DNA from: Choristoneura fumiferana
Lineage: Eukaryota > Arthropoda > Insecta > Lepidoptera > Tortricidae
NCBI RefSeq assembly: GCF_025370935.1
Contig: NC_133496.1
Span: 11,920,083 to 11,984,082 of the forward strand
Length of the DNA stretch: 64,000 bases
Direction of reading: 5' to 3'
Position numbers and translations under genes: made by a program. The notes beneath the pieces are model-generated. The model had not been told where the DNA came from. It was given only the letters and a program-made list of their open reading frames with translations, and did not search any database. This document shows, one piece after another, positions 33,345-43,958 of the stretch. Position 1 is the stretch's first letter; each line of letters begins with the position of its first letter.

Positions 33345-33633
33345 TTGCGAAACTGAAGTAAAGTGGCAGTGGGCGCGAGGCATATTGCTCGAAGGACTGA
33401 TGGCCGATGGGGTCAGACAGAAGGTTCTCGAATGGCGTTCGCGGACCGGGAGACGAGCTGTCGGTAGGCCTCTAACAAGATGGAGCGACGACCTGGTTAA
33501 GATCGCGGGATCGCGGTGGATGCGGAAAGCACAAGACTGGTCTGAGTGGAGAGCCTTGGGGGAGGCCTATGTTCAGCAGTGGACGTCTTTCGGCATACAT
33601 GATGATGATGATGATGATGAACTACTTGTGTGA
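33345..33633 (+). pseudogene. RTE-type LINE C-terminus with ATG repeat tail
   Basis: VKWQWARGILLEGLMADGVR, then KVLEWRSRTGRRAVGRPLTR, WSDDLVKIAG, RAGEAYVQQWTS-like end (here GEAYVQQWTSFG), followed by an (ATG)n run. KVLEWRPRxGxRxVGRPxxRWxDDL and QQWT then ATG repeats are the signature of RTE-clade LINE 3' ends. A shorter relative is at 50638-50697. 5' truncated. Confidence 0.8.
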
Positions 33634-34639
33634 CTCTAAATTACTTGTAATGAATAAAATTAATTTCAATTACATAATAATTCAAATTACTAGCCACAAC
33701 TACCTAACCATAGCAATAGAAAAACAAATATGTTGGAAACTTTGCAAACTTTTAACATTATCTATTATTAAAAATCACGAATTAGTACTAAATTACAACA
33801 GTAATTATATATTTTTAGTTAATGGTTGTTTAACAATAAAGCTGCCTTTTCTTCACTGGTTCTTATGTGCGCTTAACTAATTTTACTGTTAGTAATTCTA
33901 AGTTCAATTTATTATTGAAATTTAAGAATCTAATCTCGCGTCTAACATCAACGAAGCAAATTTAATTTTAAATACAAACCTTTTTGCTGATATAATCTTT
34001 ATAGACTGTACTTGCATTGTCATTCAACCTTCATATTATGTTCACCCCAAGCCAATTCGACATTGGAACTGAGTTGAATTACACTTAATTTCAAGATTTT
34101 TCTCGCAAATAAACATGTTAACTAAATTCGACAAGTTTTAATTATAAGTTTGTGAAAATATTTCTAGGCATCAATCAAAATCACCTGTGGCTGGTTGTAT
34201 TTAAAATCTTATTATTTAAAAAATCACGACCGATAGCCATCCCTACTTCAAATTGTTCTCATTTCACACCAAATAAGTTACAGGACCGGCGCGGGCGCAC
34301 GCTGCCACAATTACGCATGGTAATGCGCGGGGGCATCCGGCAGGTAATGATAGCCGCGGAATAGGAGCCATCGACGTCATATTTTGCTAAATTATGAAGG
34401 TAGTTATACCTTGCTTAACTTGTACTTTTTTACTTTATATGTACATATACCTGTCTTTTGTATTGCTTACTATGTGGTGTTTAATAATAGCTATTAATGG
34501 AACTGTATCGTTATAGGGGTCCTTAAAACACGAGTGTGGTTTCATGAAACAATGCGTAGCCGAGTTTCATAAAAGGGTCACATCGTACAGTTGCATACAA
34601 TATTTTATCTACATCCATATATTAAATTCTCTATCATGT
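33634..34639. other. non-coding, very AT-rich
   Basis: No gene recognised. Confidence 0.35.
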
Positions 34640-34975
34640 TTTTTTTTTTATACGACTGGATGGCAAACGAGCAAGTGGGTCTCCTGATGGTAAGAGATCG
34701 CCACCGCCCATAAAAATCTGCAACACCAGGAGTATTGCAGACGCGTTGCCAACCTAGAGGCCTAAGATGGGATACCTCACGTGCCAGTAATTTCACCGGC
34801 TGTCTTACTCTCCACGCCGAAACACAACAGTGCAAGCACTGCTGCTTCACGGCAGGATTAGCGAGCAAGATGTGTTCCGCGAACCATTAAGAATGACCTG
34901 CATTGCAACGAGAACTACGAGCAAGTATGTCTGCCCCACGACCTGCGCCCAAATATCGAACCTAACCTAACCTAA
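34640..34975 (-). repeat. SINE-like element, longer copy
   Basis: Minus strand: GGTTAGGTTAGGTTCGATAT near the 5' end, CCGTGAAGCAGCAGTGCTTG, GTAAGACAGCCGGTGAAATT, GGTATCCCATCTTAGGCCTC, TGGCAACGCGTCTGCAATAC, then the CATCCAGTCGTATAAAAAA end. The CCTAA triplet run at 34962 is part of this repeat rather than telomeric. A diverged plus-strand relative lies at 49277-49390. Confidence 0.7.
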
Positions 34976-35231
34976 TCTTTCTTTCTTTTCTTTCTACTTT
35001 TGATATTTTGTTCGTCGACTTTTTTACTTTAGATATATTAATTTTCGATATTCAAATACGTCCCCATCTACATTATTGAAGCGCACATTTTTTCAGAACC
35101 AGTGAAATGTATTTTAAACAATTAACAGTGTTACTAATATTCGTTAAGCATTGAATAATAGTCTCAAAATATTTCTTAGCTTGATTACAAAAATATCTCA
35201 CCAAACATAGTAAAACTAACTAAGTAACCTA

Positions 35232-35442
35232 AATTAATGATCAAACGAACTTACCTGTACGTGAAGTTCGATCATAATTATATGAGCAGCTTCATTCGAC
35301 GCGATTAGGTTCACATATTGTAGTTGGGCTCCACGCTACAGCCTTGCACGGATTTTAAAGAAAGTAGGGTAATTTTTAAAACCCTACTGACAACACTTTT
35401 TTCGTCCCGATCTTCCCCTGTCCTCCGGCGCCGACGTTCATT
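35232..35442 (-). repeat. DIRS left inverted terminal repeat and outer end
   Basis: Outer 76 bp unique to this side, then 135 bp shared in reverse with 40171-40305. Confidence 0.88.
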
Positions 35443-35504
35443 TTGTTTAAAGAATTTTTCACAATTCTTGGGAAAGGGCTTAAAATTTTCGGGAGGGTTA
35501 TTAT

Positions 35505-35624
35505 TAATCGCGTCGAATGAAGCTGCTCATATAATTATGATCGAACTTCACGTACAGGTAAGTTCGTTTGATCATTAATTATATTTCACAGCTTCATTCT
35601 TAGCGATTAGGTTCACATATTGTA
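35505..35624. repeat. DIRS internal complementary region
   Basis: 35505-35580 is the reverse complement of the left terminus; 35577-35624 is that of the right terminus; they overlap by 4 bases at the junction (AATT/ATT). In DIRS1 this region is thought to template completion of the termini in a circular intermediate. Confidence 0.88.
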
Positions 35625-35752
35625 GGATGTTCAGAGATAAAACTTAATTGTGAAAAATCAATACAATGTTTATTATTTCTTAATAATGATTTGTGACACT
35701 TACAGATTATGTAAGAAATAGTGATTAAATATGGCTTATAATTAATAAATGT

Positions 35753-36736
35753 TTAATCAATAATTTCGGCGTTATTTGAAAGTAACGCCTGAGCGAAATG
35801 ATTATCTTTACTAATCACAATTTCCCGATTATAAAATTTACCAAATACTGACGAGTTTTCGCTCCAACCAGCTGTTTTTCGAATCACATCTAAACTGACA
35901 CCCAGGGTATTTGCTTTAGAAGTGGCTGCATGCCGAGTACTATGCGCTCCGAAAACTGAAGTATCTAAACCGCTGCATTTTAACGTCTCTTTAATCCACT
36001 GACTTAATCTTTGTGATGATATTTTTGAATAAGGTTTTCTGTAACTAATGAATAGATGATTGTTGTTAGATAAGCGCAAAGTGCTTGTTTTCTTTATATA
36101 TGAAATTAAACATCTGGCCGGGCAGATACTGGGCTTTGCATTAAAAAACGGCAGTTGTAATACTGGTTGCGTAGCGTTTAACCGTGATGTTTTTATTTGG
36201 TCTGGAATCTTAATAATGACTTTAGAATTAGCTATGATTTCAATGTTGTTTAATTTGATAAGTGACAGAGTTTGCACTCTATGTGCAGTTACAAGTGCTA
36301 ATAGTGACGCTAGCTTTTTTGTTAAATTTTCCAAGTCCAGTGAATCATTAGGCCATTTATTTGACAAATAATTTAAAACCAAGTCTACATCCCAAGTTAG
36401 ATCATATTTTGGGACAGTTGGTCTAAGGCGAAATATTCCTTTCATGAATCTGCTTACGCTTTCGTCTTTAAGATATGATGACCCTAATAACAAAGATATT
36501 GCTGATTTATAAGAATTAATCGTGCCATATTGTGCACCCTTCTCAAACACATCTGACAAAAAATTTATAACATTTGGAATCGATGGTTTAAAATAATCTA
36601 TATCATGAATTTTACAATAATTAAGCCAAACTTTTAGTGAACTATCATATTGTTTATAAGTTTTATCGGTAAGGGAGCACAATATGATCTCAATGGACTT
36701 TTCATTTAAAGATTTTTCTAATAACGATCTCCGCAT
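35753..36736 (-). CDS. DIRS tyrosine recombinase
   Basis: 327 aa with a genuine ATG at 36736. The N-terminal half (10-110) looks like a SAM-like DNA-binding core. The catalytic C-terminal half has Arg153 (TAHRVQTLSL), His265-x-x-Arg268 (FGAHSTRHAATS), Trp291 (AGWSENSS) and Tyr302 (KFYNR), the R-H-x-x-R-W-Y set of tyrosine recombinases. It would integrate the circular DNA copy. It overlaps the end of the RT frame by 19 nt, as is common in DIRS elements. All key residues are present and there is no break, so it may be active. Confidence 0.93.
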   Translation of the reverse strand: MRRSLLEKSLNEKSIEIILCSLTDKTYKQYDSSLKVWLNYCKIHDIDYFKPSIPNVINFLSDVFEKGAQYGTINSYKSAISLLLGSSYLKDESVSRFMKGIFRLRPTVPKYDLTWDVDLVLNYLSNKWPNDSLDLENLTKKLASLLALVTAHRVQTLSLIKLNNIEIIANSKVIIKIPDQIKTSRLNATQPVLQLPFFNAKPSICPARCLISYIKKTSTLRLSNNNHLFISYRKPYSKISSQRLSQWIKETLKCSGLDTSVFGAHSTRHAATSKANTLGVSLDVIRKTAGWSENSSVFGKFYNREIVISKDNHFAQALLSNNAEIID

Positions 36737-38400
36737 AATTTCACGGCAACCAAGATAAGCGTCTTGTTCAGGTTGTGGGACAATCTGAAAGGAGATTTTA
36801 GTAAGTTAATATTAGGGCCAAATTGGATAGAATCAGATATCGCAATTTTTCTTAAAATCGGAAACCAAGGTTGAGTCGGCCATAGTGGGACGACTATTAT
36901 TCCTATAGCTTTATCAGCGATTATCTTTTGAAGGGTTTTTAGTATAAGTGCGAAAGGGGGAAAAGCGTAAAAGAATAGATTTGTCCAAGAGATAGTAAAG
37001 GCGTCGACCGCCCAAGCGTCAGGGTCATTCCTCCATGAGACGTACTGGAGGCATTTGGCATTGCATCTGCTGGCAAATAAATCTATGACAGGGTCACCAA
37101 AGGTTTTTACTATCTTTTGAAATGCCTCGTCACATAACTCCCACTCCGTGTCGTTGAATTTTTTCCGAGACAGATAATCAGCTTCACGGTTATCTCGTGT
37201 ATTTATGTAAGACGCAAATACTATTATTTTACGCTCCTCACACCATTGCCAAATTTCATGAGATATTTTATTCAAATGGGGGTATTGAATACTACCCATA
37301 CGATTTATGCATGCTATGGCAGTGACATTGTCGATTCTTAGTAAAAGTTCGCAGTTTGACATATCTTTAGCAAAGGTTTTTAGACCTAAATGAGCCGCTA
37401 TTAATTCTAACATATTTATGTGCATTGTTTTTTCATCTTCCTTCCAAAAACCATAAACGTTTTTCCCATTACAATAAGCACCAAATCCACTTGACGACGC
37501 ATCAGAAAATATTTCCAATTTGAATTTATTAAATCTAAACGGGTTACAACTGTGGTCGATATTTTTGATCCACCAATTAATATCGTTATTAATTATGTCG
37601 GGTAGTTTGATCGTCTGGTCATAATTAGGGTTGCTAAGAAGGTAAAGGTATTTTTGTCGTTCGAATTGTTTGGTGTAAAGCCATCCATACTGGATGGCAG
37701 GACAGGTAGATGTCAGGAGGCCAATAAAGGCAGCAAAATCGCGTAACTTACATTGTTTGATTGACTTGAATTTCATTAACATTTTTTTTATTTTAGTTCT
37801 TTTTGTATCCGGTAAACTTAATGTCATGCTATTTGAATCGAAAATAAAGCCAAGGAATTTACATTTTTGACTTGGTGTCAAACAACTTTTGTCTTGATTT
37901 ATTATGAACCCGAGTTCTTTAAGTACAGTTATAGTAAATGTTACGTTTTGTTGACATTCTAAGTATGTTCTACCAATACACAAAAGGTCATCCAGGTAGA
38001 TAACGGATATAAAACCATTTGATCTCAAGTACTCCATTACCGGCTTTAACAATTTAGTAAAAACATAAGGCGCGGTACATAAGCCAAACGGAAGACAATT
38101 AAATTCGTACAGAATGTTGTTATATTTAAACCTCAGGAACTTTTTATGATTTTTGTTTATAGGTATTAAAAAATACGCATCTTTCATGTCTATTGACGCC
38201 ATATAGCAGTTCTTCGTCATAATCCTTGAAGCGGTTCTGTAATCTTCCATCTTAAAATGGTTAGTCTTAATAAATTTGTTTAAACATTTTAAGTTTAGAA
38301 TAAAACGTTGGGTTCCATTTGGCTTAGGTACCAAGAACACGCTTGAAATAAATTCATCTTTAGTATGGGAGCATTTTGAGATTGCCTGGATTTTTAACAA
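36718..38400 (-). CDS. DIRS reverse transcriptase-RNase H-methylase-like polyprotein
   Basis: 560 codons from a TTG at 38400; the frame is open further upstream and overlaps the gag end (in frame ...YAGRLKYFLQKWQEVTNDPA...), so the true N-terminus lies above 38400. RT: VFLVPKPNGTQRFILNLKCL, SIDMKDAYF, LPFGLCTAPYVFTKL and the catalytic YLDD (about 135-138). RNase H: FSDASSSGFGAY (about 300) and LLRIDNVTAIACINRMGS, DNREADYLSR. The C-terminal third (DAWAVDAFTISW, FYAFPPFALI, VVPLWPTQPWFP) resembles the methyltransferase-like domain of DIRS elements. No stops. Confidence 0.92.
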   Translation of the reverse strand: MLKIQAISKCSHTKDEFISSVFLVPKPNGTQRFILNLKCLNKFIKTNHFKMEDYRTASRIMTKNCYMASIDMKDAYFLIPINKNHKKFLRFKYNNILYEFNCLPFGLCTAPYVFTKLLKPVMEYLRSNGFISVIYLDDLLCIGRTYLECQQNVTFTITVLKELGFIINQDKSCLTPSQKCKFLGFIFDSNSMTLSLPDTKRTKIKKMLMKFKSIKQCKLRDFAAFIGLLTSTCPAIQYGWLYTKQFERQKYLYLLSNPNYDQTIKLPDIINNDINWWIKNIDHSCNPFRFNKFKLEIFSDASSSGFGAYCNGKNVYGFWKEDEKTMHINMLELIAAHLGLKTFAKDMSNCELLLRIDNVTAIACINRMGSIQYPHLNKISHEIWQWCEERKIIVFASYINTRDNREADYLSRKKFNDTEWELCDEAFQKIVKTFGDPVIDLFASRCNAKCLQYVSWRNDPDAWAVDAFTISWTNLFFYAFPPFALILKTLQKIIADKAIGIIVVPLWPTQPWFPILRKIAISDSIQFGPNINLLKSPFRLSHNLNKTLILVAVKLCGDRY

Positions 38401-38597
38401 TGAATTGATTGCATTAGAATAATCAATATGTTCAGATTTTGATTTAGGATGTACACTGGGTGTATCACATTGAAATGGGGTAGATATGAATGGAATTTTG
38501 TATCCGTGTAACCACGATATGATGGCCGGATCGTTTGTAACTTCCTGCCATTTTTGCAGAAAATATTTAAGACGACCCGCGTACGATACCTCTAGGT

Positions 38598-39508
38598 CTA
38601 TCGCCTCCTGGCACCCTTCGCCGCCGTCGGTCGCTCCGATGTCTCCCGCCGTTGAGAGCCGAGGTTTGTCCCTGCGCGTTGCGGCTGGCGAGGTTTGCCT
38701 GTGGGTAGATTCGCTCTGGGGGTGATCTTCCGAGGCATCGTTTTCCAGTTTAAACGATTGCTAGTAGAATTATGATTATATTTTAAGAAATTGTTCTTGT
38801 TAAATATATTTGATTTGTCATTTCTAACTTGTTTCAAATCGGCTGCAGATTTTTTTATTGTTTTCGCAGATTTTAATTTTTCTGATACGTTTTCACCGAA
38901 TAACAGTTTGTCCCGTTTTGTCTCGCTAAGAGTGTCTTTCAATTCGGGATTTATAGCAGATATGATAAATCCACGGCGTGTTCTAGTATCGTTGAAATGA
39001 CTATCGCAGAGAAGTCTGCAGGCATCACTAATCGGTTTGAGAATTTTTGTATGATTTTCCTTGGCAATGATAAGCTCGATTGCTTGATTGAGAGCCGCTA
39101 TGGCAATGGATTCTTGCTTTTGTTTTGCTTGTAATGAAGCATCTCTTTTTACCATATTTTCCGCCAATGCGACTTTTACCTCAGGATTGAGGGTAGGCGC
39201 GACTAACAGGCTACAATTTTCTGGAATTAGATAGGAGTCTAATATTTTTTCTTTGACGTCCTTGAGTAACCCTTTTTCAAGGATGTCTTGCCACCTGGAG
39301 GCTAAGTCTTTGTGTGTTGGTTTTCCAAACTGTATGTCGGACTTTGGCGCATCACCGAGTAAAGCAAGAATCTCAGTGTCAAGTTCTGGCTGAATATCAT
39401 CTTGACTACAAGTTTCAGCTGCAAGGGAGGTCGAAGGCATCTGGACTGGAGCTGGCGACGCAGGTCGCGAGGCGTCCGCGTCTCGCGGGTTCAATGCTGT
39501 ATCGGATC
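38598..39508 (-). CDS. DIRS gag-like ORF, second exon
   Basis: The frame continues upstream to 39569 but without a credible ATG (the apparent start there is GTG followed by ATG inside a repeat). At 39509 there is a good acceptor on the minus strand (TTCGGGTTGTTTTAG before GATCCG). From here the protein reads SDTALNPRDADASRP, then an acidic QPELDTEILALLGDAP segment, a helical central region and a basic C-terminus with GARRR at the stop. The layout fits arthropod DIRS Gag. It ends overlapping the RT frame. If spliced to 39979-40075 the frame is preserved. Confidence 0.75.
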
Positions 39509-39978
39509 CTAAAACAACCCGAATTTGTATTTTTGTGAAAGAGATAGCCCAGCTGGCGTCTCGCATCACACATACAAAGATCGCAGATTTTTGCGATTTT
39601 CACAAATAAATATGACAGAGATAGCCCAGTTGGCGTCTCGCATCAAAATTAAGAACTATATATTTTGCTGCCGTAGATAGGTTATTTATCATACAATAAT
39701 TAAATTTTCACAATATCGGTAAGTAGATTACATGACAGAGATAGCCCAGATGGCGTCTCGCATCATAGTTAAATAACTAGACTTTGTACAAATTAATTAT
39801 GGCCCATATTGTACACAATGGGAAAAAAAAATATTTTTTGAGGGTAGATTTCAGATCACGTTGTAAAGTAGGTCAAAATATTATACACGTAATCATTTAA
39901 CGGTAAATTTGTTATCTCATATCGATTTCAATAATGGAATAAAGATTATAGAATTATAATAGGTAAAACCTTACTAAC
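39509..39978 (-). other. putative intron in DIRS gag, with three 29-bp repeats
   Basis: 470 bp; begins GTTAGTAAGG and ends TTGTTTTAG on the element strand. Contains three copies of a 29-bp word (AGAGATAGCCCAG(C/T/A)TGGC then GTCTCGCATCA on plus) at 39540-39568, 39617-39645 and 39737-39765, differing at one position. Function unknown. Confidence 0.6.
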
Positions 39979-40075
39979 CTTCATTTTCGCTATCCGAGTA
40001 AATAATTAAGCGATTATAACTTCTCGGCTTCTTTTTAGTTACTTCGCTACTGCAATCGCTTCTCCTTTTCGGCAT
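39979..40075 (-). CDS. DIRS gag-like ORF, putative first exon
   Basis: ATG at 40075 opens 32 codons plus one base: MPKRRSDCSSEVTKKKPRSY then NRLIIYSDSENE, a basic then acidic start, ending at GAAG|GTTAGT. The last base plus the first two of the 39508 exon make one glycine codon, so phase fits. It lies just inside the right terminal repeat, where a promoter-proximal exon is expected. Confidence 0.6.
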
Positions 40076-40170
40076 GACTGCTACGCGTTTCTTTAGGACG
40101 TTGAGATGGTAAAATAACTAATTATTATTGGATGGTGGAACGTGCGAAGGCTATGAGCACGGAACACAGA

Positions 40171-40336
40171 ATGAACGTCGGCGCCGGAGGACAGGGGAAG
40201 ATCGGGACGAAAAAAGTGTTGTCAGTAGGGTTTTAAAAATTACCCTACTTTCTTTAAAATCCGTGCAAGGCTGTAGCGTGGAGCCCAACTACAATATGTG
40301 AACCTAATCGCTAAGAATGAAGCTGTGAAATATAAT
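40171..40336 (-). repeat. DIRS right inverted terminal repeat and outer end
   Basis: 135 bp shared in reverse with the left repeat, plus a 31-bp outer end (AATCGCTAAGAATGAAGCTG...). Acts as the 5' terminus of the element. Confidence 0.88.
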
Positions 40337-42549
40337 AATTCTATCCGGCCAATTAAACCTACAATCGTATAAACAACACGACAATTTTAAATATTATCAC
40401 TGGTAAATGAGGTAGGTTGATGGCAACCCCCACATTAAATAAAAAAAAATAAGCGCGCGGCTTGCAACAAATTGATAAGAGTCATGCATAAAGATGCGCG
40501 TGAGTGGACGGGACGGAACTTTCTTTGTCATGCGTGGAGTGCCCGAGGTAACTTAAACGTTCGGATACCCGATCTTGATGTTTTAGCGGAAGTGTCATTA
40601 TCAAATAATTAAAGCGGAAACCGAATGTGTGTAAAAGATAAGATTGGTTTTTTCTATTTTCCTATTTTTACTTGATGTTTGGAAGTTAGGCTGGAGTGAT
40701 ACGGTCCGAATTTTCGGGAATTTAAATTACACGATTTTTTTTAAATAAGCAATGCTTGATGAGTGTTAAAAGCTGGAAAATTAATTAATGAGATTGATAT
40801 GAAAGCATTCTTTTTTTTTCGAATTCGTACGCATATCAGAGATTTCAAATGGGACTGCAGGCTGCAGAGCGAGTCTATTCTTTTACGCTGATACAATACA
40901 GTAACTCTTTCTTCTTTATTTTTAAATATTCTTCCTAATTTTCTAAACTTTGCATATTTATAGTATGTATCATTTGCCAGAATGCATGAAAGAACTAATT
41001 TTAGTTCTTTCAATATGAATTTTTTGACATTTTATTGAAACGTTAAAAGCGTTTGGAAATTTATATTTATGATGAAAATATACTTACTAATTTATATTTA
41101 CGAGTATAACAGCGATGCTCAACGAATAAAAAAATCGGTTGAAATTTGATTTATAGCGATTTTTCTGGCTGTTTCTATAAAAATTTTCTCTATTTTATAA
41201 GTGACGTCACAGCTTAATATTTCCACAAGAAATATATGCGTGGTGCTTTTTCACACCTCATAAAAAGTATGCCAATTGACCTATTCGATTTACATAAAAG
41301 TTCTTTGCGGGTATTTCCGAACGTCCACATTACAGGTGCACTAGCTGACGCGTTTCCACTACCATTGAATAACTTACGTCAAAAACTGTTGCAATATCCA
41401 CTCTAACGCCACATCGAAAGACTCTATTTGTGTCGTGATTACTGGTTATGCAGGTTGATTATTTCCGACATGTACTATTTAATGTCGTACGCGTAAGGCG
41501 TCGCGAGACTATCGAAGCTAACGCGTTGAGAATAACAATATGATATAAGTAGTTAAAGAACGAAAGGAGCCCATTTGAAGTCGCTATTACGAACGCGATA
41601 GGTGCTATTCTGCTATGGCCCACGTGCCTTCTTTTAATCAAAGTATAAAGTCGACCACACAATGGTGTCCAATACGCCGACGCACCGTAATGGCAGCATC
41701 ATAGTGCCTAATGCGTCACGATTTTGATTGCGTTTGCGTACGGTTTATAATATGGGTCCCACTGAAAAGCAACGTTGTATGGCTTGCCGCAACATTATGC
41801 TAAGTGGGGCTTAATTTACGAGTATACTATTCGATACCTCAGCACTGGTAGAGCCAAATTATCTATTTCTTATCTTAATTGGGTCCTGGCGTTTCACCGG
41901 CCCATTACCAGAATGACAGAAACGAGAATAATGTACTGAACTGACTCAGAATGAGCGTATAGCCATTGAAGTTTTGGGTCTTTTTTAGTGCTGGTTATGT
42001 AATATGGTTTCAACAGAGTACAATGAGTTTTTTTTATTGTATGACTATTATTTGCCCAAAATTAACTGTTTTGATTTTAATTCTTTTATATTGGTTATGT
42101 GCTAATCTCTCTTTTCTCATATGGCTGTTCAAGAAACGCTGATTTACCGTAAACGCAGTGGCTTATAATTTATTGAATATGACGTTAATTTGCGGAGGTC
42201 CATTACTTAGAAACAGTTACTTTGGTCGCTGGTGAGCAAAGAATTGTTTAGTACAACTTATGCATCACTGTTTTGACGCGTAAACTTGCGGTCCGGTAAA
42301 ATACCATATTAACACAGTGCGTCTGCGTAGTCGCGTTTTTGAGCAGTGGTGTGGTCGTTCCTTAAGTCACTTGATGGGTAAGACTGCCCAGCGACAGTGG
42401 CTTCCTGCCGTCATGGTGAGCTTAATGACAGACATACATACATAATCAATTATTTGAATTGCAAGTTTGTAAAAGATCAGCTCAATCAATATGCATGAGG
42501 TTCCCGTGATTGCTAGACCGTGCGAGGTATAACAATGGGTTATAATTAA
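40337..42549. other. non-coding
   Basis: No supported gene. Near 42180 there is TTGCGGAGGTCCATTA ... CGCTGGTGAGCAAAGAATT, a diverged relative of the hairpin element at 5300-5370. Confidence 0.4.
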
Positions 42550-42650
42550 TCCTACTAATATACGAGTAATACCTAAATGCGAAAGTTTGTGTTTGTTTGT
42601 GAGTGTGTGTGTTTATTACATCTTCACACTTTTGCCATAATCATCAATAA
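42550..42650 (+). mobile_element. Helitron-like 5' head
   Basis: After an A: TCCTACTAATATACGAGTAA then ATGCGAAAGTTTGTGTTTG, the head seen at 21065 and 57237. No matching 3' end nearby. Confidence 0.45.
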
Positions 42651-42784
42651 GCAAATGTGACTTTGTAATTATTTGATTGATTGATTTAAATTTCGATGTT
42701 TGACATTTCAATACTTAATACGATGCTGTGCTGATGACTTTATTATTTTTAAGACTAGAGGAAAGCTATTTAATTTTATGACAC

Positions 42785-42920
42785 TACCCCTGTCTCACCA
42801 TCCATTGGTTAAATTATTGACGGCTAAATGTGATGCCGTCTCTGTTTGTTTTTTTCGGATAGATGGAGACGGCGTCACATTTATCCGTCAAATAAATTAA
42901 TCAATGGTGAAACAGCCCTG
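42785..42920. mobile_element. foldback MITE beside assembly gap
   Basis: CATCCATTGGTTAAATTATT, GACGGCTAAATGTGATGCCG, TCTCT on the left pair with AGACGGCGTCACATTTATCC, GTCAAATAAATTAATCAATG on the right across a loop of about 20 bp. Arms about 55 bp. Confidence 0.8.
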
Positions 42921-42949
42921 AATTTGATTGAATTATTTTTAACATTTTT

Positions 42950-43049
42950 NNNNNNNNNNNNNNNNNNNNNNNNNNNNNNNNNNNNNNNNNNNNNNNNNNN
43001 NNNNNNNNNNNNNNNNNNNNNNNNNNNNNNNNNNNNNNNNNNNNNNNNN
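42950..43049. other. assembly gap (100 N)
   Basis: Exactly 100 N, a conventional placeholder; the real size is unknown. The apparent ORF spanning it (42846-43097) is meaningless. Confidence 1.
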
Positions 43050-43187
43050 TCAGTCAGTTATGATTATCAGAATATAGTGGACACGTATTTTTCTTAATAA
43101 ATAATTCGGGAGTGGGGGCCGGCGACGTCACGCCGTGCTGAAAAGCTACATCTTCATCATTATTTTATTGATAAGTGTCCAATGTTT

Positions 43188-43464
43188 TCTGATAATTTAA
43201 CCGACAGACTAATTACGATTTTATTGGGCCCCTTGGCCTATTTCAGTAAACATTTCTAAAAACAACTACAGCCAAATAAACTCGTAATCCTAAACGGGTT
43301 AAGTTAGAAGCGATATTCATAGTGAGTCTGATAATTTAACCGACAGACTAATAACGATTTTATTGGCCACTTGGCCTATTTTCAGTAAACATTTCTAAAA
43401 ACAACTACAGCCAAATAAACTCGTAATCCTAAACGGGTTAAGTTAGAAGCGATATTCATTAGTG
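43188..43464. repeat. tandem duplication of a 139-bp unit
   Basis: TCTGATAATTTAACCGACAG starts at 43188 and 43327; both copies run through CTCGTAATCCTAAACGGGTT to GATATTCAT(T)AGTGAG with few differences (ATTACG/ATAACG, GGGCCCCTTGG/GGCCACTTGG). Confidence 0.9.
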
Positions 43465-43826
43465 AGTCATGCTTGATGGTGACCTCACTCAAGTTACGCC
43501 CTTGAAGCGGCGAAAGATAAACAAAAAACTTATTAGGTCGGACAATTGTGAAATCTGAGCACCTGTAACGTGTTAAATAAAATTAAACTTTTAGTCTACA
43601 ATTCCGGGTCCACGAACGTTTGGCAAACGCCGCCAAAGCACAGGTGGCAGTTTATAGACAGATAGATATGACAAATAGAACGTGGTTTTTATTTCGCACG
43701 ACTTCGCTCATATAGGCCATGTAGAAAAAAATGCTAGCTCCCAAGCTTAAAATGTTTTTAATTGACTCCAACGTAAAAACAAGCGACAGATCTCATTCAA
43801 TCAACAGTCCAATCATGTTTACATAA

Positions 43827-43945
43827 TGTTGTAATATGGTTTTCTTAATAAAACTAGCTTTTGCGTATGACCCAAATCACCATCTTTATTTCTCTCTTGC
43901 ACCGACTCCCTCCACAGATAAGCAAACATAAATACAGATACAACA
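43827..43945 (-). repeat. Gypsy 3' LTR
   Basis: 119 bp, TG...CA, identical to 48205-48323. Unusually short for a Gypsy element. Confidence 0.95.
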
Positions 43946-43958
43946 TCTCTCTCTTTTT
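43946..43958 (-). promoter_or_regulatory. Gypsy polypurine tract
   Basis: On the element strand AAAAAGAGAGAGA ends exactly at the 3' LTR; primes plus-strand DNA synthesis. Confidence 0.8.

Larger units (their letters stand above)
35232..40336 (-). mobile_element. DIRS-like tyrosine recombinase retrotransposon
   Basis: A structurally complete 5.1-kb DIRS element on the minus strand. Inverted terminal repeats (135 bp, 35308-35442 and 40171-40305) carry TTGGGCTCCACGCTACAGCC. The outermost 76 bp of the left end (35232-35307) are repeated in reverse at 35505-35580, and the outermost 48 bp of the right end (40289-40336) in reverse at 35577-35624; together these form an internal complementary region that spells the joined element ends, the hallmark of DIRS1-type replication through a circle. 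Genes in order: gag (with an apparent intron), RT-RNase H-methylase-like, tyrosine recombinase. All frames are open. No target duplication is expected or seen. Confidence 0.93.

Noticed and set aside
33011..34250. AGGGATGGC...GCCATCCCT pair as TIRs of a 1.2-kb element
   Set aside because: Complementarity fades after about ten bases and no target duplication was found.
34958..34976. CCTAACCTAACCTAA, like the insect telomere repeat
   Set aside because: Only three units and located inside a dispersed SINE-like element that normally carries this sequence.
39540..39765. Three 29-bp direct repeats with spacers, superficially like a CRISPR array
   Set aside because: Eukaryotic context, only three units, unequal spacers (48 and 91 bp), no cas genes; they lie in a retroelement intron.
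42846..43097. ORF across the N gap
   Set aside because: Translation through 100 unknown bases has no meaning.
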